From: DATCZB01 sp035513215 | Lineage (GTDB): Bacteria; Pseudomonadota; Gammaproteobacteria; Steroidobacterales; Rariloculaceae | Length of the DNA: 42,866 bases | Direction of reading: 5' to 3' | NCBI GenBank assembly: GCA_035513215.1 | Contig: DATKCK010000009.1 | Coordinates: forward strand, 1-42,866 | Part shown: positions 15,234 to 24,654 of the stretch, one piece after another | Layout: each line of letters begins with the position of its first letter | Position numbering within the stretch: the first letter of the stretch is position 1 | Notes under the pieces: generated by a model | Database searches by the model: none | Seen by the model: the letters and a program-made list of their open reading frames with translations, nothing else | Told to the model about the DNA's origin: nothing | Translations under genes and position numbers: made by a program

Positions 15234-17000
15234 TCAGGGCGGCAGCAGCTCCGGATGACTGATCACGACGGTCTCGCCCGACTGACCGGCCGCGATGGGG
15301 CCGTCTATCAGGGTCCCGAGCTGTGTCGGGCCGCCGCCCGAGTCTAGCGGCGGCCATTCCACGAAAATCGCGTCCACGAATTCCGACGAATCCAGCCCGA
15401 AAACTTGTACGTTCGGATTCTGTGACGTGTAGTTACTGCCGATCATGATTTCACGCATCTGCCGCGTGCCGCCAGTTTGCACGAATATCCGGGCGCCGGC
15501 GGCCTCCGTGTTGGGCGGCAGTCCTTCTAGCTTGATGCGCAGAAAATGCCGACCCGCGGCCGCCGCCCGGTTCTCCCATAGCCGAGCGGAGTTTGGTGCG
15601 GCATCGGTCTGCTCGAAGATATCGATGTCGCCATCGTTATCGAAATCCGCACACACGACGCCTCGTCCCGAGGTACTTTCGGCGAGTCCCAGTGCCTCCG
15701 CTTCTTCGGTGTAGGTGCCTGCCTCATTCATGACGAAAACTCTGGCCGCAGGGGTTTGCCAGACGTTATGACCGAGGAACGATTCCGGCCAGCCATTGGT
15801 GTGATAAATATCGAGATCGCCGTCGTTATCGATATCGAGAAAGCACGCGGCCCACCCCCAGGACCCGTCAGCGACTCCGAGCCGCTCGGTATCATCGATG
15901 AACCGGGTGGCATTGCCATCGTTTATATAGAAGCGATTGCCCTGTGGAGCGAGAACCTCGTTGCCCGGTCCGAATATGCTGGAGATGAACCAGTCGAGGT
16001 CGCCGTCGTTGTCGATATCGCCGAGCGCTGACCCCATCCCGAACTCGGCCCCGCGCAGAATCGGGTTTTCGAGGCTTCTGAACGTCCCGTCACCATTGTT
16101 GAGAGCCAGCTGAGTCGTGCCGAAGTCCCCGACAATAGCGATATCGGGCCAAACATCATCGTTTATGCGCGCAAAGGTGGGCGTAAAGGTAAAGTCGAGG
16201 GTCTGGGCCGAAAACGGAAAATCCAGCGTGCCCGGATAGGTGCGGGTGAGCCATACCACATCCGAAATTCCGGTTTCTTCGCTGACGTTTACGAACCGAA
16301 TGCCCGACTCATCAGACTCGTTTCGCCATAAGTGGTCGGTTTGGACCAGCCTCGAACCAGACAGTCCGTACAGCTTGTCGGCCGTGCCCCAATGGGTCAG
16401 AAACATGTCAAGGTCGCCGTCGAGATCGTAGTCGCCGAATGCGGCCGAGTTCGTGTGCGGGGCCTGCATATTCTCGATGTCGGGCGAGTTCGACGTAACG
16501 TCGGTAAACCGACAGTTGCCCTGATTCTCGTAGATCTTGTTCGGATCCCCGTGCAGACCGCCGAGAAACAAATCGAGATCGCCATCGCCGTCCATGTCGG
16601 CAAAAGTCGGCCCGCTGTGGCGGTCGTTCCTGCCGTCAGGACGAGTATTGGCGACCCCAGCCTCCTCGGCAACGTCCTCGAATAGCGAGCCATCGCCTTG
16701 CTCGGCGAGTTGATTGATGTAGAGTCGGTTCGGGCCACCGCCGCCGTCCGCTCCACCGGTGTTGCCATAGGTAACGAACAGATCGATGTCACCGTCATTG
16801 TCGCAATCGCCAGCCGCCGCGCCACCGAAGGTATTTATCGTGACCTGGCGGGCGAGCGTGTTTCGGCTTATGAGGGAAGGCCGCGTGTAGCCCACGTTGA
16901 AGGCAATGTTCGAGGCGGGCGTTACGTTGACGAAAGGCCTCGCAGGCTGAGCGGCCGGGTCGCCATCCCCGCCTCCGCATGAAGTCTGCAGCAAGGCCAA
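15234..17000 (-). CDS. CRTAC1-like FG-GAP/VCBS beta-propeller with ASPIC/UnbV end
   Basis: The protein has at least five acidic calcium-type propeller motifs (GDCDNDGDIDLFVTYGN, ADMDGDGDLDLFLGG, GDYDLDGDLDMFLTHW, GDIDNDGDLDWF, LDIDNDGDLDIYHTNGW). It closes with an ASPIC/UnbV-type segment (EAAGARIFVQTGGTRQMREI, then VDAIFVEWPP). The conservative start is TTG 17000, 588 residues. That start cuts the hydrophobic leader short: the frame stays open to a stop just before 17051, and a CTG at 17048 placed after GGGGGGA would add a proper leader (TASALLLALLQTSC). It is thus probably an exported, possibly lipid-anchored, calcium-binding propeller. Function in this family is not established; some act in adhesion or polysaccharide binding. 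Confidence 0.85.
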   Translation of the reverse strand: MALLQTSCGGGDGDPAAQPARPFVNVTPASNIAFNVGYTRPSLISRNTLARQVTINTFGGAAAGDCDNDGDIDLFVTYGNTGGADGGGGPNRLYINQLAEQGDGSLFEDVAEEAGVANTRPDGRNDRHSGPTFADMDGDGDLDLFLGGLHGDPNKIYENQGNCRFTDVTSNSPDIENMQAPHTNSAAFGDYDLDGDLDMFLTHWGTADKLYGLSGSRLVQTDHLWRNESDESGIRFVNVSEETGISDVVWLTRTYPGTLDFPFSAQTLDFTFTPTFARINDDVWPDIAIVGDFGTTQLALNNGDGTFRSLENPILRGAEFGMGSALGDIDNDGDLDWFISSIFGPGNEVLAPQGNRFYINDGNATRFIDDTERLGVADGSWGWAACFLDIDNDGDLDIYHTNGWPESFLGHNVWQTPAARVFVMNEAGTYTEEAEALGLAESTSGRGVVCADFDNDGDIDIFEQTDAAPNSARLWENRAAAAGRHFLRIKLEGLPPNTEAAGARIFVQTGGTRQMREIMIGSNYTSQNPNVQVFGLDSSEFVDAIFVEWPPLDSGGGPTQLGTLIDGPIAAGQSGETVVISHPELLPP

Positions 17001-17150
17001 CAGTAGCGCCGACGCGGTGCCTCGTGCGTGGCGCGAAGTGTTCGCCAGAATCTATCCCCCCACTGCTCACGTGGCCCGAAAAGCCCACAACCGGGCAGGC
17101 GCGCAGCCTAAATAGTTCTTAAGCTTTCTAAAGATTACTTGATATAAGCT

Positions 17151-19151
17151 TCAAGTGTCCAACTTCGGCGCATCCTGGCTGGCGGACTCGACAAGTCGCG
17201 GAGAGGGCGTCAGACAGTAGAACTGGTACATGGCATAGAAAGTGTTCGGGTACTGCGCCTCGAATGCGGCCCAGCAGTCGAGATCCAGCCAGTGAGCCCT
17301 GGCAGGATTGAGTGCGTGGAAGCTGCGAACGATGTGGCGGTCAGACAGAAGGAAGCCGCCAAACTCCAATCCCAGGGTCTCGAGACATTGCTTGATCGTG
17401 GGCAGATCGAACCGATGCTCTTGGACATGGAAAATCAAATCCCGGACGCCGCCCATGCTGTAGAAATCGGCGGTCGTTCTAGCGAGACTTCGAAGCTCCG
17501 ATAACTCGGGGGCGTTCATGATCGCGTGACGGAAATGTCTGATCGCGGAAGGCGTGCTCGGAATGCGCATTGCGGCAATCTTTTCCCGTGCTGCCGCGAC
17601 AGTCTTGCGTGCGAGCTCGCTGTACAGTCCGATGCGCATGACGCCGCCGGGCTTGAGTACACTTGACAATACTCGCCATCCTTCCATTGGCGATTCCAAA
17701 TGATGCAGCACCCCGGCGCAGTCGATGTATTCGAAGCGATCGTTCAACTCACCAAGGCATAACAAATCTGCCTGGCAGAATCGCACATTGGTAAACTTCA
17801 GTTCTTCCTGCTTACGGGCCGCGTATGCGAGGCTTGTACGGCTAAGGTCGACGGCCAATACGTCGGTTTCAGGGTGTTTGCGGGCCAGGGACAATGGATG
17901 GTATCCCGTTCCGCAACCTGGCACGAGAACCTTCGGCCGCTGTGGCCATCCTGGGTCTTCGAAGTGCAGCGCATGCCGTGCGATTTCGTCTACCAGTCGC
18001 TCGTTCCGGTCATTGACGGATTGCATACTGATCCAGCGAGGATAGGGATGCTCCTCGTATTGCGCCTGTACCCGCTTGGAGGCCGCGTTTCGAATCGGAG
18101 TCAAGCTTACGATTCGTGATTTGATTTCTCGCTCACGCAGCGGGTCGCGCAGCGTCCTCTGAATCACTCGCTGAGTAGATTCGGGAAAATCCCGCCGGTC
18201 CGCTACTGCCGCCGCACCCGGGACATCGAACAGTGCCCGGTACGATGCCAGCGCCATGAGCTCAACGGGCGTGAGCAAGGCAGCTTCTTTTTGTAGCAGC
18301 TCTTGCTCGAGCGCGGCTTCGGCGTCGGATTGATACTGAGCGTAACCGGCGTTGAACGCCTGTTCCGCGACGCACGCCAATAGTGTCAGGTGGTCCGGAT
18401 CGCGTGTTTGAGTCAAGGCTAGACGCAGCTTGGTGAAGAATTGTTCGAACGCCCAGCTGCGCGCGATAGTCTTGGACAGCAGACGCAGGAGCAATGGCTC
18501 GCGTGCGAGTCTCGCGAGATGCGACGAGTCCAATCGATCCGCCGCCAGGGCATCCCGCATGGCTGGTTTGGCCCATAGCAAAGACGTGGCGACGTTGGTG
18601 ATCGCATCGTGAATCAATAGCGGGTTGTCGAGGCACTCGGCCAGAAACTGTTCGTACCATGGGTATTCCGCGCTGAACTCGATTCCTTGCAGTACCTTGA
18701 TCGCAGCGAGTGTGTAGCCAATGGTGCCAGGCGCTGCTTCGATTGCCTTGCGCAAGAATTCCACGGCAAGGTCCGTATGCCCAATGTCCGCGAGTGCCTG
18801 GCCGCAATAGCAAAGCGCATCCGCATTCTTGGGGTCGACTTGCACGACCTGCTCGAGGTAGTGCAGGGCTTCCGATGATTGGCCCAAGTCGTAGCAAGTC
18901 TGCCCGAGGCCGAGCGCGGCCCGGGTAAACGCCGGATCAATGGATAACGCTTTCTTGAAGGATTGCTGCGCCAGATCGAGCTGGCCCGAGGCACGGTGGA
19001 CGCGGCCCAGGTTGTAGTGCGCCTCGACGTCATCTTCCCGTTTCAGTAGAGCGCTCCGTATGGCGGTTCTTGCCTCATCGATTCGGCCTTGATGGAGCAA
19101 CTGGTCGGCCAGGGAATTCAGAGAAACGGGATTGTCTGGATCTCTGTTCAA
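17151..19151 (-). CDS. TPR protein fused to class I SAM methyltransferase
   Basis: This 666-residue protein has about four tetratricopeptide repeats in the first 140 residues (AHYNLGRVHRASGQLDLAQQ, AALGLGQTCYDLGQSSEALH). A helical middle part follows, then a Rossmann methyltransferase domain with motif I KVLVPGCGTGYHPLSLARK near residue 408 and an acidic ribose-binding strand DVLAVDLSRTSL. It probably methylates a small molecule or protein recruited by the repeats; the target is unknown. It is cytoplasmic. The start is a TTG at 19151 because an in-frame stop lies 27 bases further up. The codons just upstream (LHLIKAL) still read like a TPR helix, so the N-terminus may be truncated. It is divergent from the halogenase with 88 bases between. 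Confidence 0.85.
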   Translation of the reverse strand: MNRDPDNPVSLNSLADQLLHQGRIDEARTAIRSALLKREDDVEAHYNLGRVHRASGQLDLAQQSFKKALSIDPAFTRAALGLGQTCYDLGQSSEALHYLEQVVQVDPKNADALCYCGQALADIGHTDLAVEFLRKAIEAAPGTIGYTLAAIKVLQGIEFSAEYPWYEQFLAECLDNPLLIHDAITNVATSLLWAKPAMRDALAADRLDSSHLARLAREPLLLRLLSKTIARSWAFEQFFTKLRLALTQTRDPDHLTLLACVAEQAFNAGYAQYQSDAEAALEQELLQKEAALLTPVELMALASYRALFDVPGAAAVADRRDFPESTQRVIQRTLRDPLREREIKSRIVSLTPIRNAASKRVQAQYEEHPYPRWISMQSVNDRNERLVDEIARHALHFEDPGWPQRPKVLVPGCGTGYHPLSLARKHPETDVLAVDLSRTSLAYAARKQEELKFTNVRFCQADLLCLGELNDRFEYIDCAGVLHHLESPMEGWRVLSSVLKPGGVMRIGLYSELARKTVAAAREKIAAMRIPSTPSAIRHFRHAIMNAPELSELRSLARTTADFYSMGGVRDLIFHVQEHRFDLPTIKQCLETLGLEFGGFLLSDRHIVRSFHALNPARAHWLDLDCWAAFEAQYPNTFYAMYQFYCLTPSPRLVESASQDAPKLDT

Positions 19152-19239
19152 AGCCTTTATGAGGTGTAGCGAGTATTGTCAGATCAACTATACAAGACGA
19201 TCTTGCATCGAGGGGTCGTTCCGAACACACTTGAACGGG

Positions 19240-20763
19240 ATGGGGCAGACGGTAGAATCAGTGGCTATAGTCGGCGCCGGTTCCGCGGGATGGCTCACTG
19301 CGCTCGCCCTCAATACCTATTGCCCGTTTCTAAAGACTAAGCTCATCCGCCCTAGCAAAGGCTCAGCGATTGGTGTCGGCGAATCGACACAAGGCGATTT
19401 CGTTCAGTTATTGCAAGCCGCTCGTATCGATCTTCGGGCCTTTTACGAGGCCTGCGATGCGACGATGAAATGCGGCATCTTTTACAGGGACTGGAACGAG
19501 GTGGGCAAGCATTATTGGCACCCATTCTCGGACATAAGCCTGGGGCAGCAGTTCGGACCTGACAATTTAGCCGCAACCTATACCGTGGCCCATCACTACC
19601 AGCAATTGATCTCGCGGCATCGGGGAAGCCACACTCAATACTACAGATCCGTTCATACGTCCTATAAAGCGTGCGTCAAGAACAAGCACGTGGCGCCGGA
19701 GTCCGCGGTCGCTTTCCACGTCGACGCCCACAAAATTGCGGATTTTCTGGAAAGCTATCTCACGAAGGTCGAAGTTCTCGAAGCGGACGATCTCGACGTG
19801 CAAGTCGAGGACGGCAGGATCGGCGGGATCGTCCTTGATAGATCGCGCACGATAAGTGCCGATCTGTATGTTGACTGTACGGGCTTCGCTCGCGCGCTCC
19901 ACAAGCGTATCGCTACGCCGGAGGTTCTACCGTACGAAGCGAACGTCAATCGCGCAGTCGCCGCTCAAGTGCCCTACTTGAGCGTCGAGAAAGAGATTAC
20001 GCCTTACACGGGGGCTCATGCTCACGAGCACGGTTGGACCTGGTCTATTCCGCTCCGTTCGCGGATCGGCAGCGGATACGTGTATCACGGAGATTTTTGC
20101 ACGGACGAGCAAGCTGAGAGGAATTTCAGAGAATACTGGGGCGAGGAAAGGATGCGAGACGTCGAAATCAAGCGTATTTCGTTCGATAGCGCCTCACTCC
20201 GAAATCCGTGGGTAAAAAACGTCATAGCCATCGGCCTGAGCGCGGGCTTTATCGAGCCCCTGGAAGCAACCGGACTGAATTGGACGTTAACGAGTGGGCA
20301 GATACTATGCCAATCCCTTGCCGCTCGATACTACGACGGAGACACGAGCGCAAAGTACAACTTCAACATGCTGGGATATGTCTACGACGTCCAGGATTTC
20401 ATTGATGTGCACTACAAGCTATCGGAGCGTCGGGATACGGAGTTCTGGAAGTATCACACTTCAAGAGAATACCCTGATCGGCTGGAGCAACGGCTCGCCC
20501 TCTATGCCGCGGAGATGCCAACGAACAGAAACAGAATCAAGGCAACCCCCTGGGCATTCTCCGAGGTGTCGTGGCTGGATATCCTGAACGGCTATAACTT
20601 CAGGTACGCAAAGATCGATATCGATCCAAGGGTAATGGAATCTGGGGACGTACTCGTGCGGGCAATTGCGAAAAGAGAGCCGCAGGGTATACCTCCACTG
20701 CAGTGTAGCCCGCCGCCGGACGCTCACGGCCCTCAGATCCTGCTCGCACAGCGGGCGGGTTAG
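19240..20763 (+). CDS. Flavin-dependent tryptophan halogenase family protein
   Basis: ATG 19240 opens directly onto the FAD-binding motif (VAIVGAGSAGWLTALAL). The 507-residue protein carries the signatures of FADH2-dependent halogenases: GVGESTQ, the catalytic lysine in ATMKCGIFYRDW (Lys77), the WTWSIP motif (266-271) that keeps these enzymes from acting as monooxygenases, and the partner glutamate in FIEPLEATG (Glu342). It should use reduced flavin, oxygen and halide to halogenate an aromatic, often indole-type, substrate in the cytoplasm. A flavin reductase is required but none is seen here. The C-terminus ends in a Pro-rich tail. The longer frame back to 19132 adds no recognisable sequence. 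Related genes often sit near TonB receptors; here the neighbour is a TPR-methyltransferase. Confidence 0.9.
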   Translation: MGQTVESVAIVGAGSAGWLTALALNTYCPFLKTKLIRPSKGSAIGVGESTQGDFVQLLQAARIDLRAFYEACDATMKCGIFYRDWNEVGKHYWHPFSDISLGQQFGPDNLAATYTVAHHYQQLISRHRGSHTQYYRSVHTSYKACVKNKHVAPESAVAFHVDAHKIADFLESYLTKVEVLEADDLDVQVEDGRIGGIVLDRSRTISADLYVDCTGFARALHKRIATPEVLPYEANVNRAVAAQVPYLSVEKEITPYTGAHAHEHGWTWSIPLRSRIGSGYVYHGDFCTDEQAERNFREYWGEERMRDVEIKRISFDSASLRNPWVKNVIAIGLSAGFIEPLEATGLNWTLTSGQILCQSLAARYYDGDTSAKYNFNMLGYVYDVQDFIDVHYKLSERRDTEFWKYHTSREYPDRLEQRLALYAAEMPTNRNRIKATPWAFSEVSWLDILNGYNFRYAKIDIDPRVMESGDVLVRAIAKREPQGIPPLQCSPPPDAHGPQILLAQRAG

Positions 20764-20820
20764 CGGTATTGCGCGGCTGGCACGCGAAATAACCTGTAGC
20801 GATATCGAGCCTGGCGCGCC

Positions 20821-20836
20821 GAAACGCTAACGTTTC
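20821..20836. repeat. Short perfect palindrome after the halogenase gene
   Basis: GAAACG and its complement CGTTTC flank CTAA, 57 bases after the halogenase stop and about 107 bases before the next gene. No T-run follows, so an operator for the downstream operon or a weak RNA hairpin are both possible. The rest of the 179-base gap shows no clear promoter. Confidence 0.35.
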
Positions 20837-20942
20837 TAAAGGAATTATCCTCCGGTTAGAAGTACAATTGGATAGAGTCTAGAAGGCGTCGGGCGCGCCA
20901 AAAGGGGGCGTCGCCCTCGTTTCCTGGGCGACCGGCTGGTAC

Positions 20943-23300
20943 ATGGAGAAGCTTGTGTCTATCACACTACCCGGAGCCGTCGCGCTGGCGGGCATCCTCG
21001 TGGCCGGCTGCGGCGGCGGCAATGAAGTCGAGCAGCACGCGGCCGTCATCGACGCCAACTGCGTCGACTGCCACAACCCGATCGACCTGACCGGTAATCT
21101 GGATCTTCAGTCGCTCAATCTCGATGCGCTGGCCTCGGATGCAGAGACCTGGGAAAGGGTCATCAGCAAGCTTCGTGCAGGCCTGATGCCGCCTGCCGAT
21201 GCCGGGAGCCTCGACCGGGGTGCGAGCGACGCACTCGCGGCCTTCATCGAGCATGAAATCGACAGCAACGCCGAAACGCACCTTCCCGCGCCGGGCCTGC
21301 ACCGGCTGAACCGCACCGAGTACTCGAACGCAATCCGCGATCTGCTGGCCCTCAATGTCGACGCCACGAGCTTTCTGCCTCCGGACGACTCGAGTCACGG
21401 CTTCGACAACATGGCCGGGACGCTGACTACCTCGCCGGCGCTGATGGAGGCCTACCTCACGGCAGCAGGCCGAATCAGCCGCCTCGCGATGGGCACCGAG
21501 ACTGCCCCCACGTTGGCCGTGTTCGACGTGCCGCACGACACTTCACAGAACCAGCACATCGAAGGGCTGCCTTTCGGCACGCGCGGCGGCATGCTGATCG
21601 AGCACGAATTCCCGGCCGACGGCAACTATGTCTTCACAGTCAAGGGCATGACCGGATACTTCACGCGCGTCCTCGGCAACGTCAGCGGCGAGCAGCTCGA
21701 GGTCACGATCGACGGCGAGCGCGTGTACCTTTACGACTGGGATTCGGAAATAGGAAACCAGGAAGGCGAGGGCGGCCGGACACCGCCAATCCCGATCAAG
21801 GCCGGTTTCCACAAGGTCGGCGTCACATTCATCGCCACGAGCGATCTGCCCGACACGGGGCTCAACACGTCCTTCGTGCGCACGATGAATTCCCCGGGCG
21901 CAATCTCCGGATATACCTTCTATCCTCACGTCGGCCAGGTCTTCATCGAGGGGCCGTTCAACGGCCAGCCGGCCGTTAGCACGCAGAGCCGGGAAAAGAT
22001 CCTCGAGTGCTACCCGGAAAGCGCGGCCGAAGAAAGCGAATGTGCTCGCCAGATCATTTCGACGCTCACGACCAAAGCGTTCCGGCGCCCGGCGACCGAT
22101 GCCGACATCGACGTCATGATGGAATTCTTTCATGCCGGTCGAGAAGAAGGCGGGACCTTCGACGACGGCATCGAGGCGGTGGTGCAGCGTCTGCTCGCGG
22201 ATCCGGAGTTCATCTACCGTTCCGAGATGGAGCCCGACGACATCGCGCCAGGTACGCCATACCGGATCAGCCACCTCGAGCTGGCCTCGCGCCTTTCGTT
22301 CTTTCTCTGGAGCAGCATTCCCGATGAGGAGCTGATTCAGCTTGGCGCCGAGGGCCGTCTCCACGAGCCCGATGTGCTCGAGGAACAGGTGGCGCGAATG
22401 ATCGCCGACCCGCGTGCGGACGCGTTCATTCGGAATTTCACGGGACAATGGCTGAGCGTTCGCGAAATTGCGGCCAGCGAGCCGGTCGTCGCTCTGTTTC
22501 CGGACTTCGACAGCACGCTGCGCGAAGCCTACCGGCGCGAGATCGAGCTCTTTTTCGGCAGCATCATTCAGGAAGACCGCAGCATCCTGGACCTGCTGAC
22601 GGCCGATTACACCTTCGTCAACGAGCGGCTGGCCAGGCATTACGGGATCCCGGGCGTTTACGGATCCCAGTTCCGCCGCGTGGAGCTCGGTCCGGAGCTG
22701 CAGATGCGGCGGGGCCTCCTGGGCAAGGGTGCGCTGCTGACCATCACGTCCCAGGGTGAGCGCACGTCGCCGGTCAAGCGGGGCAGTTGGTTCCTGGAAA
22801 CGTTCTATGGCGTCAGCCCGCCCGAACCGCCGCCCGGCGTCGAAACGGACCTGAGGCCGCCGGAAGGGGCAGCGCCGACAACGCTCAGGGCACGGCTCGA
22901 AGCGCACCGCGCCAATCCGAACTGCGCCTCGTGCCACAATCTTTTCGAGCCGATGGGAATCGCCATGGAGAATTTCGATGCCGTCGGCCGGTGGCGGACC
23001 GAAGATGCCGGCAGCCCGATCGATCCGACCGGTGTCACGAACGACGGAATTCCGCTCAACGGCGTTGAGAGCCTGCGGGAACTCGCGGTGCAAAGCAGCG
23101 ATCTATTCATACATGCGGTGACGGAGAAGCTGCTGACTTATGCCCTTGGCCGCGGGCTTGACTACAAGGACATGCCTTTGGTACGCGCGATCGCGGCAAA
23201 GGCGGCCGAGGACGATTATCGATTCTCGCCGCTGCTGATGGGAGTTATCGAGAGCCCGGCGTTCACGATGAACATGAAATCCGGCGGGAGTGAGGGCTAA
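20943..23300 (+). CDS. Diheme DUF1587/DUF1592/DUF1588/DUF1585 lipoprotein, copy 2
   Basis: This 785-residue protein is a paralogue of the one at 6804-9284, with the same domain order. It differs in having a lipoprotein signal (GAVALAGILVAGC, Cys at 23) in place of a membrane anchor. Heme sites are CVDCH (40-44) and CASCH (661-665). Shared landmarks are RLNRTEYSNAIRDLLALNVD, ELASRLSFFLWSSIPDEEL, LTADYTFVNERLARHYGIPG and GVETDL. It heads the second operon. The DUF1552 gene follows four bases after its stop. It is inferred to be a periplasm-facing, lipid-anchored redox protein. Having two such paralogues in 22 kb suggests two related substrates or conditions. Confidence 0.88.
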   Translation: MEKLVSITLPGAVALAGILVAGCGGGNEVEQHAAVIDANCVDCHNPIDLTGNLDLQSLNLDALASDAETWERVISKLRAGLMPPADAGSLDRGASDALAAFIEHEIDSNAETHLPAPGLHRLNRTEYSNAIRDLLALNVDATSFLPPDDSSHGFDNMAGTLTTSPALMEAYLTAAGRISRLAMGTETAPTLAVFDVPHDTSQNQHIEGLPFGTRGGMLIEHEFPADGNYVFTVKGMTGYFTRVLGNVSGEQLEVTIDGERVYLYDWDSEIGNQEGEGGRTPPIPIKAGFHKVGVTFIATSDLPDTGLNTSFVRTMNSPGAISGYTFYPHVGQVFIEGPFNGQPAVSTQSREKILECYPESAAEESECARQIISTLTTKAFRRPATDADIDVMMEFFHAGREEGGTFDDGIEAVVQRLLADPEFIYRSEMEPDDIAPGTPYRISHLELASRLSFFLWSSIPDEELIQLGAEGRLHEPDVLEEQVARMIADPRADAFIRNFTGQWLSVREIAASEPVVALFPDFDSTLREAYRREIELFFGSIIQEDRSILDLLTADYTFVNERLARHYGIPGVYGSQFRRVELGPELQMRRGLLGKGALLTITSQGERTSPVKRGSWFLETFYGVSPPEPPPGVETDLRPPEGAAPTTLRARLEAHRANPNCASCHNLFEPMGIAMENFDAVGRWRTEDAGSPIDPTGVTNDGIPLNGVESLRELAVQSSDLFIHAVTEKLLTYALGRGLDYKDMPLVRAIAAKAAEDDYRFSPLLMGVIESPAFTMNMKSGGSEG

Positions 23301-23304
23301 ACGC

Positions 23305-24654
23305 ATGTTTATTACCAAGAAGCACATTCCGCGACGCACGCTGCTCAGGGGCGCCGGCGCGGTGCTCGGACTGCCCCTGCTCGACGCGATGCTGCCCGCC
23401 GCGACAGCCTGGGCCCAGACGGCCGCGGTACCGCCGCGGCGATTCTTCGGGGGCTTTGTCCCGCACGGCGCGGCTCCGGGCTATTGGGTTCCCGATCAGG
23501 AGGGCCCGTTGCCGCCAGAGCTGCCGTACATCTGGCAACCGCTTGCGCCTTATCGTGACAGCCTGACGATTCTGACCGGGCTGCATTCGACGTCCTCGGA
23601 GCCGCCGCCGGGAGAAACGGGCGCCGACCATTGGGTGGCTGCGGCCTTCCTCTGTGCCGAGAAGCCGAAGAAGACTGCGGGCGCCGATGTACGGGCCGGC
23701 CACACGATCGACCAGATCATTGCCGAGACGATCGGCCAGGAGACGCTGCTGCCATCGGTGGAGATGTCGGTCGAGGATCCGGGTTCGGGCGCGAGCAACT
23801 GTGGCGAAGGCTATAGCTGCGTGTACACGAACACGATCTCGTGGGCTTCGCCGACGACGCCGTTGCCCATGGAGCTGAACCCGCAGGTCGTGTTCGAGCG
23901 CATGTTCGGCAGCGGCAGCACGCCCGAGCAGCGAGTTGTCCGCCGTGAGCGAAACCAGAGCATCCTCGATTCGATCAACGACAAGATCGGTAGCCTTCGA
24001 CGCGAAATCAGCGTTCCGGACCGTTCGCGCCTCGACAGCTTCACCGAGAACGTACGCGAGATCGAGCGCAGACTCGAGATCGCCGCGAGCGCAACGACAG
24101 CCGCACCCGAAGACTTCACCGTGCCGCCCGGCATTCCGCAGTCGTTCGACGAGCATATCAAGCTCATGTTCGATCTGCTGGCACTGGCTTACCAGGCAGA
24201 TATCACGCGTGTGGGCACGATGCTCTTTGCGCGCGATCTCACGAACCGGCGATATCCCGAGAGCGAGTCCCCGACGATGAGTTTCCATGGTGGATCGCAT
24301 CACGGCGAGGATCCGGCGATCATCAACGATTTCTCCAAGATCAACCAGTACCACGCCAGGATGCTGGCCTACTTCGCCGAGAAACTGGCAAACACGGAAG
24401 AAGGCGACGGTACGCTGCTCGACCATTCGCTGCTCCTCTACGGCAGCAACATGGGGAATCCCAATCAGCACCTGCATTACGACGTGCCGCACGTGATTCT
24501 TGGCGGCAACAACGACCGGATGAAAGGCGGGCGCCACCTGGCCTACCCGACGAAGACCATTTCGACCGGCAACCTGCTTCTGAGCATTCTAGATCAGTTC
24601 GGCATTTACCGGGAAAGCTTCGGCGACAGCACCGGACGGCTGGAGAACCTCTGA
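23305..24654 (+). CDS. Tat-exported DUF1552 protein, copy 2
   Basis: ATG 23305 lies eight bases after GAGGG and gives a Tat signal (IPRRTLLRGAGAVLGLPLLD) nearly identical in layout to copy 1; an in-frame ATG at 23290 would only add five residues. The 449-residue product is DUF1552 throughout, with FFGGFVPHGAAPGYW, GHTIDQIIAETIGQETLLPS and LLLYGSNMGNPNQHLHYDVP. Cysteines in GASNCGEGYSCVYT parallel the CGSGGC stretch of copy 1, so a disulfide or metal site may be conserved. Its stop TGA is directly followed by the ATG of the ankyrin gene, with no gap. The biochemical function of the family is unknown. Confidence 0.88.
   Translation: MFITKKHIPRRTLLRGAGAVLGLPLLDAMLPAATAWAQTAAVPPRRFFGGFVPHGAAPGYWVPDQEGPLPPELPYIWQPLAPYRDSLTILTGLHSTSSEPPPGETGADHWVAAAFLCAEKPKKTAGADVRAGHTIDQIIAETIGQETLLPSVEMSVEDPGSGASNCGEGYSCVYTNTISWASPTTPLPMELNPQVVFERMFGSGSTPEQRVVRRERNQSILDSINDKIGSLRREISVPDRSRLDSFTENVREIERRLEIAASATTAAPEDFTVPPGIPQSFDEHIKLMFDLLALAYQADITRVGTMLFARDLTNRRYPESESPTMSFHGGSHHGEDPAIINDFSKINQYHARMLAYFAEKLANTEEGDGTLLDHSLLLYGSNMGNPNQHLHYDVPHVILGGNNDRMKGGRHLAYPTKTISTGNLLLSILDQFGIYRESFGDSTGRLENL

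Noticed and set aside
20870..20942. GC-rich imperfect repeats before the second DUF1592 gene, considered as an attachment site
   Set aside because: No integrase, tRNA end or matching second copy was seen.
21543..23093. A 516-codon minus-strand frame opposite the second DUF1592 gene
   Set aside because: It is a codon-bias shadow; the plus strand has two heme motifs and full paralogue similarity.
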